From contig NZ_KB849239.1 in NCBI RefSeq assembly GCF_000368085.1, forward strand, positions 876,972 through 940,971: a stretch of DNA of 64,000 bases, given 5' to 3'. The stretch's first letter is position 1. Every line of letters begins with the position of its first letter. Shown here piece after piece: positions 9,291 through 17,864 of the stretch. Position numbers and translations under genes: made by a program. This DNA is from Acinetobacter nosocomialis NIPH 2119 (lineage in GTDB: Bacteria > Pseudomonadota > Gammaproteobacteria > Pseudomonadales > Moraxellaceae). The notes under the pieces are model-generated. The model was not told where the DNA came from, made no database searches, and saw only the letters and a program-made list of their open reading frames with translations.

Positions 9291-9362
9291 AGATGAATTA
9301 CCTTAGCAGAACTTTAAATGTATATCGACGCATTTAAGTAAAAAGCTGCTCGTTTTTAATAC

Positions 9363-9398
9363 AAAAAAACCTCTAAGCCGGATTACTGACTTAGAGGT
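9363..9398 (-). terminator. Intrinsic terminator after the hydrolase gene
   Basis: CCTCTAAG (9370-9377) pairs with CTTAGAGG (9390-9397). Read leftward it is followed by a run of seven T, so it terminates the minus-strand hydrolase gene at 9416 before the fru promoter. Confidence 0.85.
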
Positions 9399-9415
9399 GA
9401 AAATAAAAGCAGGGT

Positions 9416-10276
9416 TTAATGATTAATTTCTTGTTCTAAAATAGACCAAAGTTTTTGATGTGATTTTTTAAATAGCAGCATATGACCAATTGCTTTATAG
9501 CCGAAATCTTTTGGGCTAAGTTCAATCATTTTTTTATTTGCGTTTGGATATAAACTTAATAATTCTTGTACATTACTTTTAGTTGCAATCTCATCATCAT
9601 CGGCCCAAATAGCCGTAATGGGACATTGAATATCTGAATGAAAATCATGAAAAATCGTCTTGCCTATGGCATTTTTCACATATCCAGGACGGCTACAAAA
9701 CTCTCGCCATTGTTGAGCAACTTTTTTAGGTAGGTTTTCTCCCATACCAATAAATTGAGTTGCTCCATAACCTTTAACAAGACTAGAGATAGGAAAGATA
9801 ATATTAAACATAACTGGTGCTAAAACCTTGGTTTTTCCTTTAAGGCCTTTAATATGTCCAGTTGAACCAGCAACCGTTATTACTTTTGCGACTTTATTAT
9901 AATTAGGTACAACTCCTAGTAGTTGTCCACCAGCACTATGTCCAATAAGGATAACTTGATCTGCTTTCGTTTTTATTAATAAAGCATCAATTGCAGCAGG
10001 AATATCAAGTGTTCCCCAGTCGGTAATACTTGCGGTGCTTTGTTTTAAAGCGCCATGTAGGGACTCGCCAATACCACGAAAGTCAAAACTCAATACATCA
10101 TAGCCTTCTTGGCTTAACCATGAGGCGAAAGAGTGATAAAAGTTTTTAGTTATACCTGTTGCTGGACAAATGAGAATAGGATATTCAGTTTTCTTTTTTT
10201 GAGCAGGATAAAATTGAGCTGCAAGCTGATAACCATCTTTACAGGTAATCCAAAAAGATTCAAAAGTCTTATCCAT
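9416..10276 (-). CDS. Alpha/beta hydrolase
   Basis: 286 residues with the alpha/beta-hydrolase layout: strand and oxyanion region PILICPATGITKNFYHSFA near residue 35, the sequence SFDFRGIGES near 65-75, and the nucleophile elbow GHSAGGQ near residue 112, giving the catalytic serine. A late His (GHMLLFKK, near 265) and an acidic residue in WADDDEIAT complete a plausible triad. The family resembles serine aminopeptidase/lysophospholipase-like hydrolases; substrate unknown. No signal peptide, so cytoplasmic. The gene stands alone between the fru operon, from which it is separated by a terminator, and a divergent membrane-protein gene. Confidence 0.85.
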   Translation of the reverse strand: MDKTFESFWITCKDGYQLAAQFYPAQKKKTEYPILICPATGITKNFYHSFASWLSQEGYDVLSFDFRGIGESLHGALKQSTASITDWGTLDIPAAIDALLIKTKADQVILIGHSAGGQLLGVVPNYNKVAKVITVAGSTGHIKGLKGKTKVLAPVMFNIIFPISSLVKGYGATQFIGMGENLPKKVAQQWREFCSRPGYVKNAIGKTIFHDFHSDIQCPITAIWADDDEIATKSNVQELLSLYPNANKKMIELSPKDFGYKAIGHMLLFKKSHQKLWSILEQEINH

Positions 10277-10413
10277 AGATTTAAAGTTAATTGGCTAATC
10301 ATTTATCTTAATGTACATGAGTTCTGAAAAGGTACTTGATTAAATTGTGACTACAAAGTCAAGATTTATGATATATAACTCATCAAATTTTAATAAAACG
10401 AATAAAGGAAATG

Positions 10414-10869
10414 ATGGATTTATCGAAAGCCGTACAGTTGGCTATTGTTTTTAGTGGTGTCTTTTTATGGATAGGAATGTTAACCGGGGTATGGAAATAT
10501 TGGCAAATTCGCCGTTCTGAATTAAGCCGTGCACATTATTATGTAGATATTGCACATAGAAGCAGTTTGCTTTATGCAGCAGCTACGCTCATTCTAGCTG
10601 TATTGAGCTATTTCACGGTTTTAAATGAGGATATTGCTGTATGGTGTGTATTGGCAAATATACTGTTTTTTAGTTTCTCAATTTTAGTTTATATCATTCA
10701 TGGTTTTTTGCAGGATACGACCAATCAGTTTAAACAACCGCATAGGTTAGGGCAGGTTAATTTGCCGACATGGCTGATGACATTTATGATGATTGCTTTA
10801 ATTATTACTGAGCTGCTGGCAACTGCTATTTTGGTAATGGGAACGATTTTTCTATTTTTAAATAAATAA
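10414..10869 (+). CDS. Four-helix integral membrane protein of unknown function
   Basis: About 151 residues, with hydrophobic segments near residues 8-28, 48-68, 75-98 and 120-145, so probably four transmembrane helices. I do not recognise a named family. The frame starts with two adjacent ATG codons; AAAGGAA ends directly before the first (10411), so the second at 10414 has the better ribosome spacing and is used here. The gene is divergent from the hydrolase at 9416 and convergent with the small membrane protein at 10903, sharing a strong terminator with it. It is probably a conserved Acinetobacter inner membrane protein. Confidence 0.7.
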   Translation: MDLSKAVQLAIVFSGVFLWIGMLTGVWKYWQIRRSELSRAHYYVDIAHRSSLLYAAATLILAVLSYFTVLNEDIAVWCVLANILFFSFSILVYIIHGFLQDTTNQFKQPHRLGQVNLPTWLMTFMMIALIITELLATAILVMGTIFLFLNK

Positions 10870-10896
10870 AAAATGGATGATTGCTCATCCATTTTT
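10868..10896. terminator. Bidirectional intrinsic terminator
   Basis: AAATGGATGA and TCATCCATTT pair perfectly around TTGC, with A-run and T-run flanks, between two convergent genes. Confidence 0.9.
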
Positions 10897-10902
10897 GAAT
10901 TC

Positions 10903-11148
10903 TTATTTCTGTTGACTAAGTCGTCTTTTAGCTAATTTTCGCATTTTGTGGTCGACAAAGGCCCATACACAAAATACAAAAGAAACAACCATGGCATACA
11001 TAAAGTATTCGGGTTTCAGATTCCCTTTAATCATACCTTGAAACAGTAGAGTCAGCATAAGAGCAAGTGTTGTTACTCCATAAACAACTGAATCTTTACT
11101 GTTCAGAGTGTTAATGAAGACTTGTTTGTTGAAATGTAATGATAACAT
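10903..11148 (-). CDS. Small membrane protein of unknown function
   Basis: 81 residues starting at the second ATG (11148), which lies seven bases after a near-perfect AGGAGG; the upstream ATG at 11154 is too close to that site. Two hydrophobic segments (about residues 18-38 and 48-66) are followed by a basic tail rich in Lys and Arg, so a two-helix inner membrane protein with a cytoplasmic positive C-terminus is likely. I do not recognise the family. The strong ribosome site and its own terminator support a real, well-translated gene. No functional hint comes from neighbours. Confidence 0.65.
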   Translation of the reverse strand: MLSLHFNKQVFINTLNSKDSVVYGVTTLALMLTLLFQGMIKGNLKPEYFMYAMVVSFVFCVWAFVDHKMRKLAKRRLSQQK

Positions 11149-11348
11149 CTCCATCCCTCCTTGTGGTTGCGCTAAAACCGAATGTTTTAGTCAAGAATAA
11201 GTTTAATGTTGTACTTGTATTTTTAGTTTAATTCAATAGTCAATTGAAAAATTTTTGAACAGTTTTATGAAAACCTCTATATTTATAAATAGTTAAGGTA
11301 TAAGAAAGGTAAATATTAAATATTTTTGTATAAAATACTTAATATTTT

Positions 11349-11395
11349 AGAAAAGAGAAATTTTTAGGTGAAAAGTGTAATAATTTCTCTTTTCT
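11349..11395. repeat. Perfect 14-bp inverted repeat downstream of the GlcG-like gene
   Basis: AGAAAAGAGAAATT (11349-11362) and AATTTCTCTTTTCT (11382-11395) are exact inverse complements separated by 19 bases. It lies just after the stop of the leftward GlcG-like gene and probably acts as its terminator or an mRNA-stabilising hairpin, though no clean T-run follows. Confidence 0.5.
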
Positions 11396-11406
11396 CTCAA
11401 TTTACT

Positions 11407-11826
11407 TTAATTGTTTTGTTTCTTTAAGAAGACATCAATAGCGTGTTGTGCAATTTCAGCATCTTCAAAAGATTGGACGCCAGAAACACCAATTGCGCCT
11501 AAAATCTGGCCTTCATAAATAATCGCTTTTCCACCTTCTAGCATACCTTTAGCACTTGGTAGACTTAAGAAACCAAGACGGCCATTTTGAAGAAGTTCTT
11601 CGTAAAATTTTGAAGGACGACCGCTCATTGATGAGCATTTAGCCTTTTCTAGGCATATATGTGTACTGAGAGGAGAAGCACCATCTAGGCGTTTCATAAG
11701 TAATAAAGAGCTTGTTTCATCAACAATAGCTATACTGACTTTGAAGTTGTGTTCGATTGCATATTTTTGAGCTTCTTCCATTAAAAACTCTGCATCTGCT
11801 AATGTTAGATAATATTTACTTTTCAT
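11407..11826 (-). CDS. GlcG/HbpS-family (DUF336) protein
   Basis: 139 residues, the normal length for this family. Recognisable features are the N-terminal helix region with LTLADAEFLMEEAQKYAIEH, the strand VSIAIVDETSSLLLMKRLDGA, and the glycine-rich motif GKAIIYEGQILGAIGVSGV near the C-terminus, typical of GlcG/HbpS. Members bind haem or occur beside glycolate and diol-utilisation genes, but their role is often unknown. There is no signal peptide, and here the gene stands alone next to brnQ, so the context does not reveal a substrate. A purine-rich stretch precedes the ATG. Confidence is good in the family and low in any function. Confidence 0.85.
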   Translation of the reverse strand: MKSKYYLTLADAEFLMEEAQKYAIEHNFKVSIAIVDETSSLLLMKRLDGASPLSTHICLEKAKCSSMSGRPSKFYEELLQNGRLGFLSLPSAKGMLEGGKAIIYEGQILGAIGVSGVQSFEDAEIAQHAIDVFLKKQNN

Positions 11827-11930
11827 TTATGCTCTTCTTTCCTGAGTAAGCTAAAAATTATTTTAATGTAATATTACAGCAAAAATTAATTATATCTATA
11901 GTTGAATTGTCATTAAATACTAGTGTTGGA

Positions 11931-11966
11931 AATAAAATGCTGGTTGGGTAAACGCAGCATTTTATT
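11931..11966. terminator. Terminator after brnQ
   Basis: AATAAAATGCTG (11931-11942) and CAGCATTTTATT (11955-11966) form a perfect 12-bp stem. It lies about 50 bases after the brnQ stop. Confidence 0.7.
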
Positions 11967-12017
11967 CAATATATAAAATCATGTTTGGGTAAAACTCGAT
12001 TTCAAAAAAACACTAGG

Positions 12018-13319
12018 TTAAATGCTTTTATGTTTAACTTTGTCGATAAGGGTAGTTACCGCAAGAACAACTAGAGATGGGATCAACCATGCTAAATTTT
12101 GTTCATTTAATGGTAAATGTTGAAGGAACGTAGGAAGATTATCTCCAAAACCAGCAACCTTAAGCCCATCGATAATTCCGAAAATTAAAGCAATACTTGT
12201 TACTGAACCAACAATAAAAGATGGTTTATGCCAAAATTTCCAGAAGAAACTGAGCATAATAACCACAATAGCTGGTGGATAAATTGCACTTAAAACCGGT
12301 ACTGATACAGCAATGAGTTTGGTCAATCCAAGATTAGAAATAATAAAAGAGAAACCAACTAAGATAAATACTAAAAGCTTATAAGGTAACTTGGTGAGTT
12401 GAGCAAAATATTCACCACACGCACAAGTTAAACCAATTGCAGTTACCATACACGCTAAGAAAATAAGTCCAGTTAGGAATAATGAACCCATATTTCCAAA
12501 AGCATGTTGAACATAGGCATGCAGAATTACAGCACCATTTGCGGCATTTGGAGCAACTTCGTGACTACCTAAACCTAATTTAAATAAGCTTAAGTACACT
12601 AAAGTAAGACCAACACCTGAAATAAGGCTAGCAATAATTGCATATTTGGTGACTAGCTTTTTATCTGTAACACCACGCGAATAAATTGCTTGAATAATAA
12701 CGATACCAAATACTAAGGCACCTAAAGTGTCCATAGTAAGATAACCATTTACGAAACCTTCCGAAACAGGAGAGTTAACGTAATGATTAATTGGAGCAGG
12801 AACGTAGCCCGCAGGAATCATAACCGCTGCAATACCTAAAATTGCTAAAGCGATAATTTTTAGAGGTGCTAGAACATGTCCAACTGTATCTAAAAGCTTG
12901 TTTGGGTATAACGAAACTAAAGTAACAAATGTAAAATAGATTGCGCTATAAATTAAAAGACTACTGCTTGATGTTCCAAAATAAGAGGAAAAACCAATTT
13001 CATAAGAAACTGTTGCAGTTCGTGGTGTAGCAAATAAAGGACCAACTGATAAATAACAGACTACTGTTAAAATCAGACTTGCGATACGGCCTAAAGGTGA
13101 ACTAATGATTTCAATGGAACCCTGCATGCGAGAGAGTGCCATAATCGTAATTACGGGTAAGCCAACAGCAGTAATCAAAAAGCCTATGGCCGCTAACCAT
13201 ACATGATCACCAGCTTGCTGTGCGACAATGGGAGGAAAGATAATATTACCTGCCCCAATAAAGAGGGCAAAGGTCATAAAACCTAAGGCAATAATATCTC
13301 CAGTACGAAGTTGTTGCAT
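12018..13319 (-). CDS. brnQ: Branched-chain amino acid transport system II carrier protein
   Basis: Inner membrane sodium- or proton-coupled importer of leucine, isoleucine and valine. The 433 residues are hydrophobic throughout, with about twelve predicted helices, and show the LIVCS family signature close to the N-terminus (FALFIGAGNIIFPP) and the later stretch CMVTAIGLTCACGEYF. Length matches E. coli BrnQ (439). The ATG at 13319 is the first possible start. It is a single-gene unit with a hairpin terminator downstream and a 350-base upstream region shared with the divergent map gene. Confidence 0.93.
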   Translation of the reverse strand: MQQLRTGDIIALGFMTFALFIGAGNIIFPPIVAQQAGDHVWLAAIGFLITAVGLPVITIMALSRMQGSIEIISSPLGRIASLILTVVCYLSVGPLFATPRTATVSYEIGFSSYFGTSSSSLLIYSAIYFTFVTLVSLYPNKLLDTVGHVLAPLKIIALAILGIAAVMIPAGYVPAPINHYVNSPVSEGFVNGYLTMDTLGALVFGIVIIQAIYSRGVTDKKLVTKYAIIASLISGVGLTLVYLSLFKLGLGSHEVAPNAANGAVILHAYVQHAFGNMGSLFLTGLIFLACMVTAIGLTCACGEYFAQLTKLPYKLLVFILVGFSFIISNLGLTKLIAVSVPVLSAIYPPAIVVIMLSFFWKFWHKPSFIVGSVTSIALIFGIIDGLKVAGFGDNLPTFLQHLPLNEQNLAWLIPSLVVLAVTTLIDKVKHKSI

Positions 13320-13671
13320 AAATTAAATTTAACAAAAAAGAAAGAATTTTAGAGTAAAAGAGAGCATGATCAAGCGCTATTTTATGTGAAAAAGAGATTT
13401 TTCAAGTTTTCTAAATCAGTCAGAGATATGAAAAATATCAACTGGTTAAGTTATCTATTTGAAAAACCTTTGAAAGAAATAGAGAAAATAGTTTTTAACT
13501 CTGATTTTTTAAAAAAATTATGTAAAAATAAAAATATAAAATACTATTATGAATGTTGAATATTTGGGCATTTAAAGCTTTCCGCCTATCATATATCCAT
13601 TCTAAAATACTATAAATTAACTAACATTTTTGTAGGTGTGATCAAAACAGTGCCTACGAGGATAAAATTGA
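13320..13671. promoter_or_regulatory. Divergent promoter region of brnQ and map
   Basis: About 350 AT-rich bases with no credible gene. It must hold both divergent promoters; a TATAAATTAA stretch near 13609-13620 could be the map -10 region. No operator palindrome is obvious. Confidence 0.4.
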
Positions 13672-14466
13672 ATGAGAGCTTCTACTGTTACAATTAAAAC
13701 AGAACAAGATCTGGAAAAATTAAGAATTTCTGGGCGTTTGGCTGCACAAGTTTTAGAAATGATAGGGAAGTACGTTAAGCCAGGCGTAACAACTGAGTAT
13801 TTAGACAATATTTGCAATGATTACATCGTAAATACTTTAAAGGTCATACCAGCCAATGTTGGTTATCACGGTTTCACAAAAACAATATGTACTTCAGTCA
13901 ATGAAGTAGTGTGTCATGGTATTCCATCTCCAAATAAAGTTTTAAAAGATGGCGATATTATTAATATTGATGTAGCGATTATTAAAGATGGTTACTTTGG
14001 CGATACGAGCCGTATGTACTACGTTGGAAACGTAAATCCACATGCGAAAAAGTTGGTTGAAACAACTTATGAGGCAATGGTTGCTGGTATTCATGCAGTT
14101 AAACCTGGCACTACTTTAGGTGATATTGGTTACGCTATTCAATCGGTTGCTCATCGCGAGGGTTATAGCATTGTTCGAGAGTATTGTGGGCATGGCATTG
14201 GTAAAGTTTACCATGAGCAGCCTAATATTCTGCATTATGGACAACGTGGACAAGGTTTGGTTCTAAAGAAAGGTATGGTCTTTACAATTGAACCTATGGT
14301 GAATGCAGGCAAACCTCAAGTTAAAGAATTAAATGATGGTTGGACCGTCATTACTCAAGATCTTTCTTTATCTGCTCAATGGGAACATATGGTTGCAGTT
14401 ACAGATACAGGTTTTGAGCTACTTACACCTTGGCCAGAAGGGGTAGGAAATTATCCAAAAATTTAA
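13672..14466 (+). CDS. map: Methionine aminopeptidase type I
   Basis: Removes the initiator methionine from new proteins in the cytoplasm. 264 residues, as in E. coli. The metal ligands are visible: two aspartates in NIDVAIIKDGYFGDTSR, the histidine in CGHGIGKVYHEQP, the glutamate in FTIEPMV, and the last glutamate in SAQWEHMVAV. The substrate-side histidine is in VCHGIPSP. GAGGATAAAATTGA precedes the ATG. The gene is not next to rpsB, where map often lies, so this could be a second copy; the rest of the genome is needed to tell. It ends in a bidirectional terminator shared with a LysR gene. Confidence 0.95.
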   Translation: MRASTVTIKTEQDLEKLRISGRLAAQVLEMIGKYVKPGVTTEYLDNICNDYIVNTLKVIPANVGYHGFTKTICTSVNEVVCHGIPSPNKVLKDGDIINIDVAIIKDGYFGDTSRMYYVGNVNPHAKKLVETTYEAMVAGIHAVKPGTTLGDIGYAIQSVAHREGYSIVREYCGHGIGKVYHEQPNILHYGQRGQGLVLKKGMVFTIEPMVNAGKPQVKELNDGWTVITQDLSLSAQWEHMVAVTDTGFELLTPWPEGVGNYPKI

Positions 14467-14478
14467 TCGTTATAAAAT

Positions 14479-14508
14479 AAAAAGTTCGATATATTATCGA
14501 ACTTTTTT
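14479..14508. terminator. Bidirectional intrinsic terminator
   Basis: AAAAAGTTCGAT pairs with ATCGAACTTTTT around ATATT, between convergent map and the LysR gene. Confidence 0.9.
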
Positions 14509-14523
14509 ATGGAGCTTAATTTA

Positions 14524-15423
14524 TTAATGCTCTGAGAGATGTTCCACAAGATAATCAATAAATACACGCACTGCTGGGAGTAATCCTCTACGAGATGGGT
14601 AAACAGCATGAAATATACCGTGAGCTGCTTTCCAGTCCGGTAAGATTTGTACAAGCTGACCCGATTTTACAAAATCTTCAGCTGCTGTTTCTGGCAATAA
14701 GGCAATACCACAATTCTGACTTGCAAGTTGGGCAAGCATATAAAGATTTGTTCCCATTACAGTGGGGCTAACTTTCACTTTTTTTAGTTGGCTATCTGGA
14801 CCATGTAAAATAAATTGTTGATCTAAATGCTCTTCGGACAAACTTAAAATACGATGATCGCTTAACTCATCAGGTGACTTAATATTACCAAACTCATTTA
14901 AGTAAGCTTGGCTTGCAAATAAACTTTGTTCTATGAGCGCAAACTGTCTAAGTACTAGGCTAGGGTCATCATCTAATTTAGATCTGACACGTAGAGCTAC
15001 ATCAATACCTTCATTAATCACATCAACGCGACGGTTGCTTACAATAAGTTGTAAACGAATTTCGGGATATTTTTTTAAGAATGCTGGTAAAATTTTAGGT
15101 AGCTGGTTTTGTGCAATGTCTACAGGAACGCTTACTTTGACTACGCCTCTTGGTTGAATACTTAAGTGATCAACTAAATCATGGGCTGCTTGAGCAGCAT
15201 TCATCATAACTTGTGCGTGTCTATAGATATCCATCCCGATATCGGTAACAGCAAAATGACGAGAACTGCGCTGAATTAAGCGAACCCCTAAATTTTCCTC
15301 TAAATTATAAACACGACGACTTAATTTTGATTTTGGAATGTCCGTAACACGTTCGGCAGCACTAAATCCACCATGCTCAACAACAAGGGCAAAACAATAA
15401 AAATCATCAAGATCTGTGAGCAT
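14524..15423 (-). CDS. LysR-family transcriptional regulator
   Basis: 299 residues, the typical length. The N-terminal helix-turn-helix is clear: FYCFALVVEHGGFSAAERV, then IPKSKLSRRVYNLEENLGVRL. It is followed by the two-lobed ligand-binding domain, with conserved points such as RVDVINEGIDVALRV and NCGIALLPETAA. The sequence pattern (IPKSKLSRR rather than a classic QPALS) places it in the subgroup that includes quinone- and aromatic-responsive regulators related to AaeR/DsdC-like LTTRs. Usually these activate a divergent gene; here the divergent neighbour is the small protein at 15665, about 240 bases away, so that gene may be a target. The inducer is unknown. Confidence 0.9.
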   Translation of the reverse strand: MLTDLDDFYCFALVVEHGGFSAAERVTDIPKSKLSRRVYNLEENLGVRLIQRSSRHFAVTDIGMDIYRHAQVMMNAAQAAHDLVDHLSIQPRGVVKVSVPVDIAQNQLPKILPAFLKKYPEIRLQLIVSNRRVDVINEGIDVALRVRSKLDDDPSLVLRQFALIEQSLFASQAYLNEFGNIKSPDELSDHRILSLSEEHLDQQFILHGPDSQLKKVKVSPTVMGTNLYMLAQLASQNCGIALLPETAAEDFVKSGQLVQILPDWKAAHGIFHAVYPSRRGLLPAVRVFIDYLVEHLSEH

Positions 15424-15664
15424 TAAAATATCCTATTTATGCAACACTAAAGATTTTACATTATTAGTTTTGCAACGATAAAGTTTGATTTTAATTTTTT
15501 GTAAAAAGCCGATAAATACAAGAGAGTAAAGGGAATTAAATAATTTGAAATTATAATGTCATTACATTGAAATGTTTTTGTAATTTATTTTATGAAGCTT
15601 AAAACAAATATAGCGTTTACATATTATTTTTCATAAAATAGATTTTTCTCGGTTTTTTAAAAGT

Positions 15665-15988
15665 ATGTCTTACCAGTTAGTTGAATTAGAAAATGCATCG
15701 GCCAATATCCTTTGCCCAATCTGTAAGCTTTCAGTTATTGATTGGACACAAGAGCAGTACGTCCAACCTTGTGAACATACATTGTTTATTGCAATGGATT
15801 TAGGCTTTGAATTTGTAGCCGATCGTTTTGAAGAAGTTATGAATCAAAATGTAGATGAGTTGCATGAAGATCCGAACATGAATATTTTTGAAGCGATAAC
15901 TACCACACCGTATAAAAATTTAACTATTTTAAAAGCAGATCTTGGTGTTGATGGACTATTTCGTTATATCGGTATAAGTGATTGTTAA
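15665..15988 (+). CDS. Small acidic protein with a possible Cys/His metal site
   Basis: 107 residues, strongly acidic, with no signal peptide or membrane segment. Near the N-terminus it has ILCPICKL and, after about fifteen residues, PCEHT, which together could make a C-x2-C / C-x-H zinc-type site (residues about 16-39). The rest is rich in Glu and Asp. I do not recognise a named family; it looks like a conserved hypothetical protein of Acinetobacter. It is divergent from a LysR regulator and ends in a strong terminator, supporting a single-gene unit. No obvious Shine-Dalgarno is visible before the ATG. Confidence 0.65.
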   Translation: MSYQLVELENASANILCPICKLSVIDWTQEQYVQPCEHTLFIAMDLGFEFVADRFEEVMNQNVDELHEDPNMNIFEAITTTPYKNLTILKADLGVDGLFRYIGISDC

Positions 15989-16000
15989 ATTTATAAGTAT

Positions 16001-16030
16001 AAAAAAGCCAATCTTTCGATTGGCTTTTTT
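16001..16030. terminator. Bidirectional intrinsic terminator
   Basis: AAAAAAGCCAATC pairs with GATTGGCTTTTTT around TTTC, between convergent genes. Confidence 0.92.
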
Positions 16031-16034
16031 ATTA

Positions 16035-16376
16035 TTAAGCTTCTGGAGCTGCGCTGTATTGTTCGATTAATGGTTTTAATTCGCCATTTTGGAACATTTC
16101 AAGCATGATATCGCTACCACCAATAAGCTCGCCGTTTACCCATAATTGTGGGAAAGTAGGCCAGTTTGCAATTTTTGGTAAAGTTGCACGAATATCAGGG
16201 TTTTCTAAGATGTTCACATATGCAAATGGACGACCAATTTGACTGAGCGCCTCTACTGCACGTGCAGAGAAACCACATTGTGGAAACTGTGGAGTGCCTT
16301 TCATGTAAAGTAAAACGGGATGCTTCGCAATTTGATCGCGAATTAACGCTTCAGTATCACGTGCTTGTTCAGTCAT
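16035..16376 (-). CDS. grxD: Monothiol glutaredoxin, Grx4 family
   Basis: Carries and delivers iron-sulfur clusters with glutathione as co-ligand. 113 residues from ATG 16376, which follows GAGGA at good spacing. The longer open frame to 16544 adds 56 residues unlike the family and is rejected. The active site CGFS is present in FPQCGFSARAVEAL, preceded by the glutathione-binding lysine in VLLYMKGTP, and followed by NWPTFPQLWVNGELIGGSDI, all hallmarks of Grx4. E. coli GrxD is 115 residues. It is divergent from argD and shares its upstream region. The family partners with BolA-type proteins; none is adjacent here. Confidence 0.95.
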   Translation of the reverse strand: MTEQARDTEALIRDQIAKHPVLLYMKGTPQFPQCGFSARAVEALSQIGRPFAYVNILENPDIRATLPKIANWPTFPQLWVNGELIGGSDIMLEMFQNGELKPLIEQYSAAPEA

Positions 16377-16603
16377 AAATAGATCCTCAACTAATCTTGC
16401 AGCATTATAGGGGGTGTTCACATCGCTTTGCAAACCGCCTTGTTGCTTAAAGTTGCACAGAATATTCAATATTTTATTGTATAAACCGAAGTGATAGTAA
16501 AAAGCAGACGAAATTTTAGATAAATGAAGGATGAGACTTTTCATCAGTGCAAGTTTTTGTTTATATAAACCCTTCTTAAAACCTCATACAGACAGAGTTC
16601 GTG

Positions 16604-17812
16604 ATGACTGATATTACCCTAGCTCCAGTACAACCTGATCAACCAACACACTTAATGGCTACTTATGGTCGCCAAGCGATCAGTTTTGTCCGAGGCCGAG
16701 GGGCATATCTTTATACACAAGATGGTACAGAATATTTAGATGCACTTACTGGTATTGCTGTATGTGGACTAGGACATGCTCACCCAGCTATTGCCGAGGC
16801 AATTGCAGAACAAGCAGCTACTCTCGTGCATACGAGCAATTTATTTGAAATTCCTTGGCAAACTGCTGCGGCGCAAAAGCTTGCTGAGGTTTCAGGTATG
16901 GAAGAAATTTTCTTTTCAAACAGTGGTGCCGAGTCAAACGAAGGAGCGATTAAAATTGCTCGTAAATTTGGTACTCAACAAGGTATAAGCTTGCCAAAGA
17001 TTATTGTGGCTGAACAATCATTTCATGGTCGTACTTTGGCGACACTTTCTGCAACTGGTAACAAGAAAGTACAAGACGGTTTTGCACCTTTGGTGGAAGG
17101 CTTTATTCGAGTCCCATTTGGTGACATTGAAGCCATTCAAGAGGCAGCCTTACAGCATCCAGATATCGTCGCTATTTTAATTGAACCAATACAAGGTGAA
17201 GGTGGTATTAATACTGCGCCTCAAGGATTTAGCTATTTAGAAGAAGTTCGCCAAATTTGTAATCAGCATAACTGGTTGATGATGCTAGATGAAATCCAAA
17301 CTGGTAATGGCCGTACCGGTAAATACTTTGCGTATCAACATACAAATATTATTCCGGATGTTTTAACTACAGCAAAAGGATTGGGTAATGGTTTCCCTGT
17401 AGGTGCTGTAATGACTCAAGGTAAGGCTGTAGGTTTGTTAGGGCCAGGCAGTCATGGTTCTACTTATGGCGGTACAGTATTGGGTTCTCGTGTGGTTTAT
17501 ACGGTAATTGACACAATCCAGAAGGAAAACGCGGTAGAGAATGCAGCAGTAGTAGGTAATTATATTGTTGATCAATTACGTGCCCAATTGTCGGATAAGA
17601 ATGTGCAAGTACGTGGTTTCGGTATGATGATCGGTATTCAACTACCTAAAGATTGTGCTGAACTTGTTGCGATTGCTCGTGATGAATACAAACTTATTAT
17701 TAACGTTACGGCAGGTTCGGTGGTTCGTTTATTACCGCCAATCAACATGACACAAGCTCAAGCTGATATTTTGCTAGAGCGTTTAGTTGCTTTAATTACG
17801 AATTATCTTTAA
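16604..17812 (+). CDS. argD: Acetylornithine/succinyldiaminopimelate aminotransferase
   Basis: PLP-dependent class III aminotransferase that makes N-acetylornithine for arginine synthesis and usually also serves lysine synthesis. About 402 residues. Recognisable features are the phosphate-binding stretch FFSNSGAESNEGAIKIARKF, the aspartate in MMLDEIQTGNGRTGKYF, and the PLP lysine in LTTAKGLGNGFPVGA. The frame opens with GTG at 16601 directly followed by ATG at 16604; ATG is taken as the start. The other arginine gene here, argC, lies 27 kb away, so the pathway is scattered as usual in Acinetobacter and Pseudomonas. It is a single-gene unit with a strong terminator. Confidence 0.93.
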   Translation: MTDITLAPVQPDQPTHLMATYGRQAISFVRGRGAYLYTQDGTEYLDALTGIAVCGLGHAHPAIAEAIAEQAATLVHTSNLFEIPWQTAAAQKLAEVSGMEEIFFSNSGAESNEGAIKIARKFGTQQGISLPKIIVAEQSFHGRTLATLSATGNKKVQDGFAPLVEGFIRVPFGDIEAIQEAALQHPDIVAILIEPIQGEGGINTAPQGFSYLEEVRQICNQHNWLMMLDEIQTGNGRTGKYFAYQHTNIIPDVLTTAKGLGNGFPVGAVMTQGKAVGLLGPGSHGSTYGGTVLGSRVVYTVIDTIQKENAVENAAVVGNYIVDQLRAQLSDKNVQVRGFGMMIGIQLPKDCAELVAIARDEYKLIINVTAGSVVRLLPPINMTQAQADILLERLVALITNYL

Positions 17813-17826
17813 TTTTTAAAGACAAT

Positions 17827-17855
17827 AAAAAATGGGCGTTAGTCGCCCATTTTTA
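17827..17855. terminator. Bidirectional intrinsic terminator
   Basis: ATGGGCG and CGCCCAT pair with flanking A- and T-runs, between convergent argD and the CBS-domain gene. Confidence 0.92.
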
Positions 17856-17864
17856 TTTTTGTAT

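Noticed and set aside
16377..16544. N-terminal 56-residue extension of the glutaredoxin frame
   Set aside because: The extension does not resemble the family; a good ribosome site precedes ATG 16376, and the resulting 113 residues match Grx4 length.
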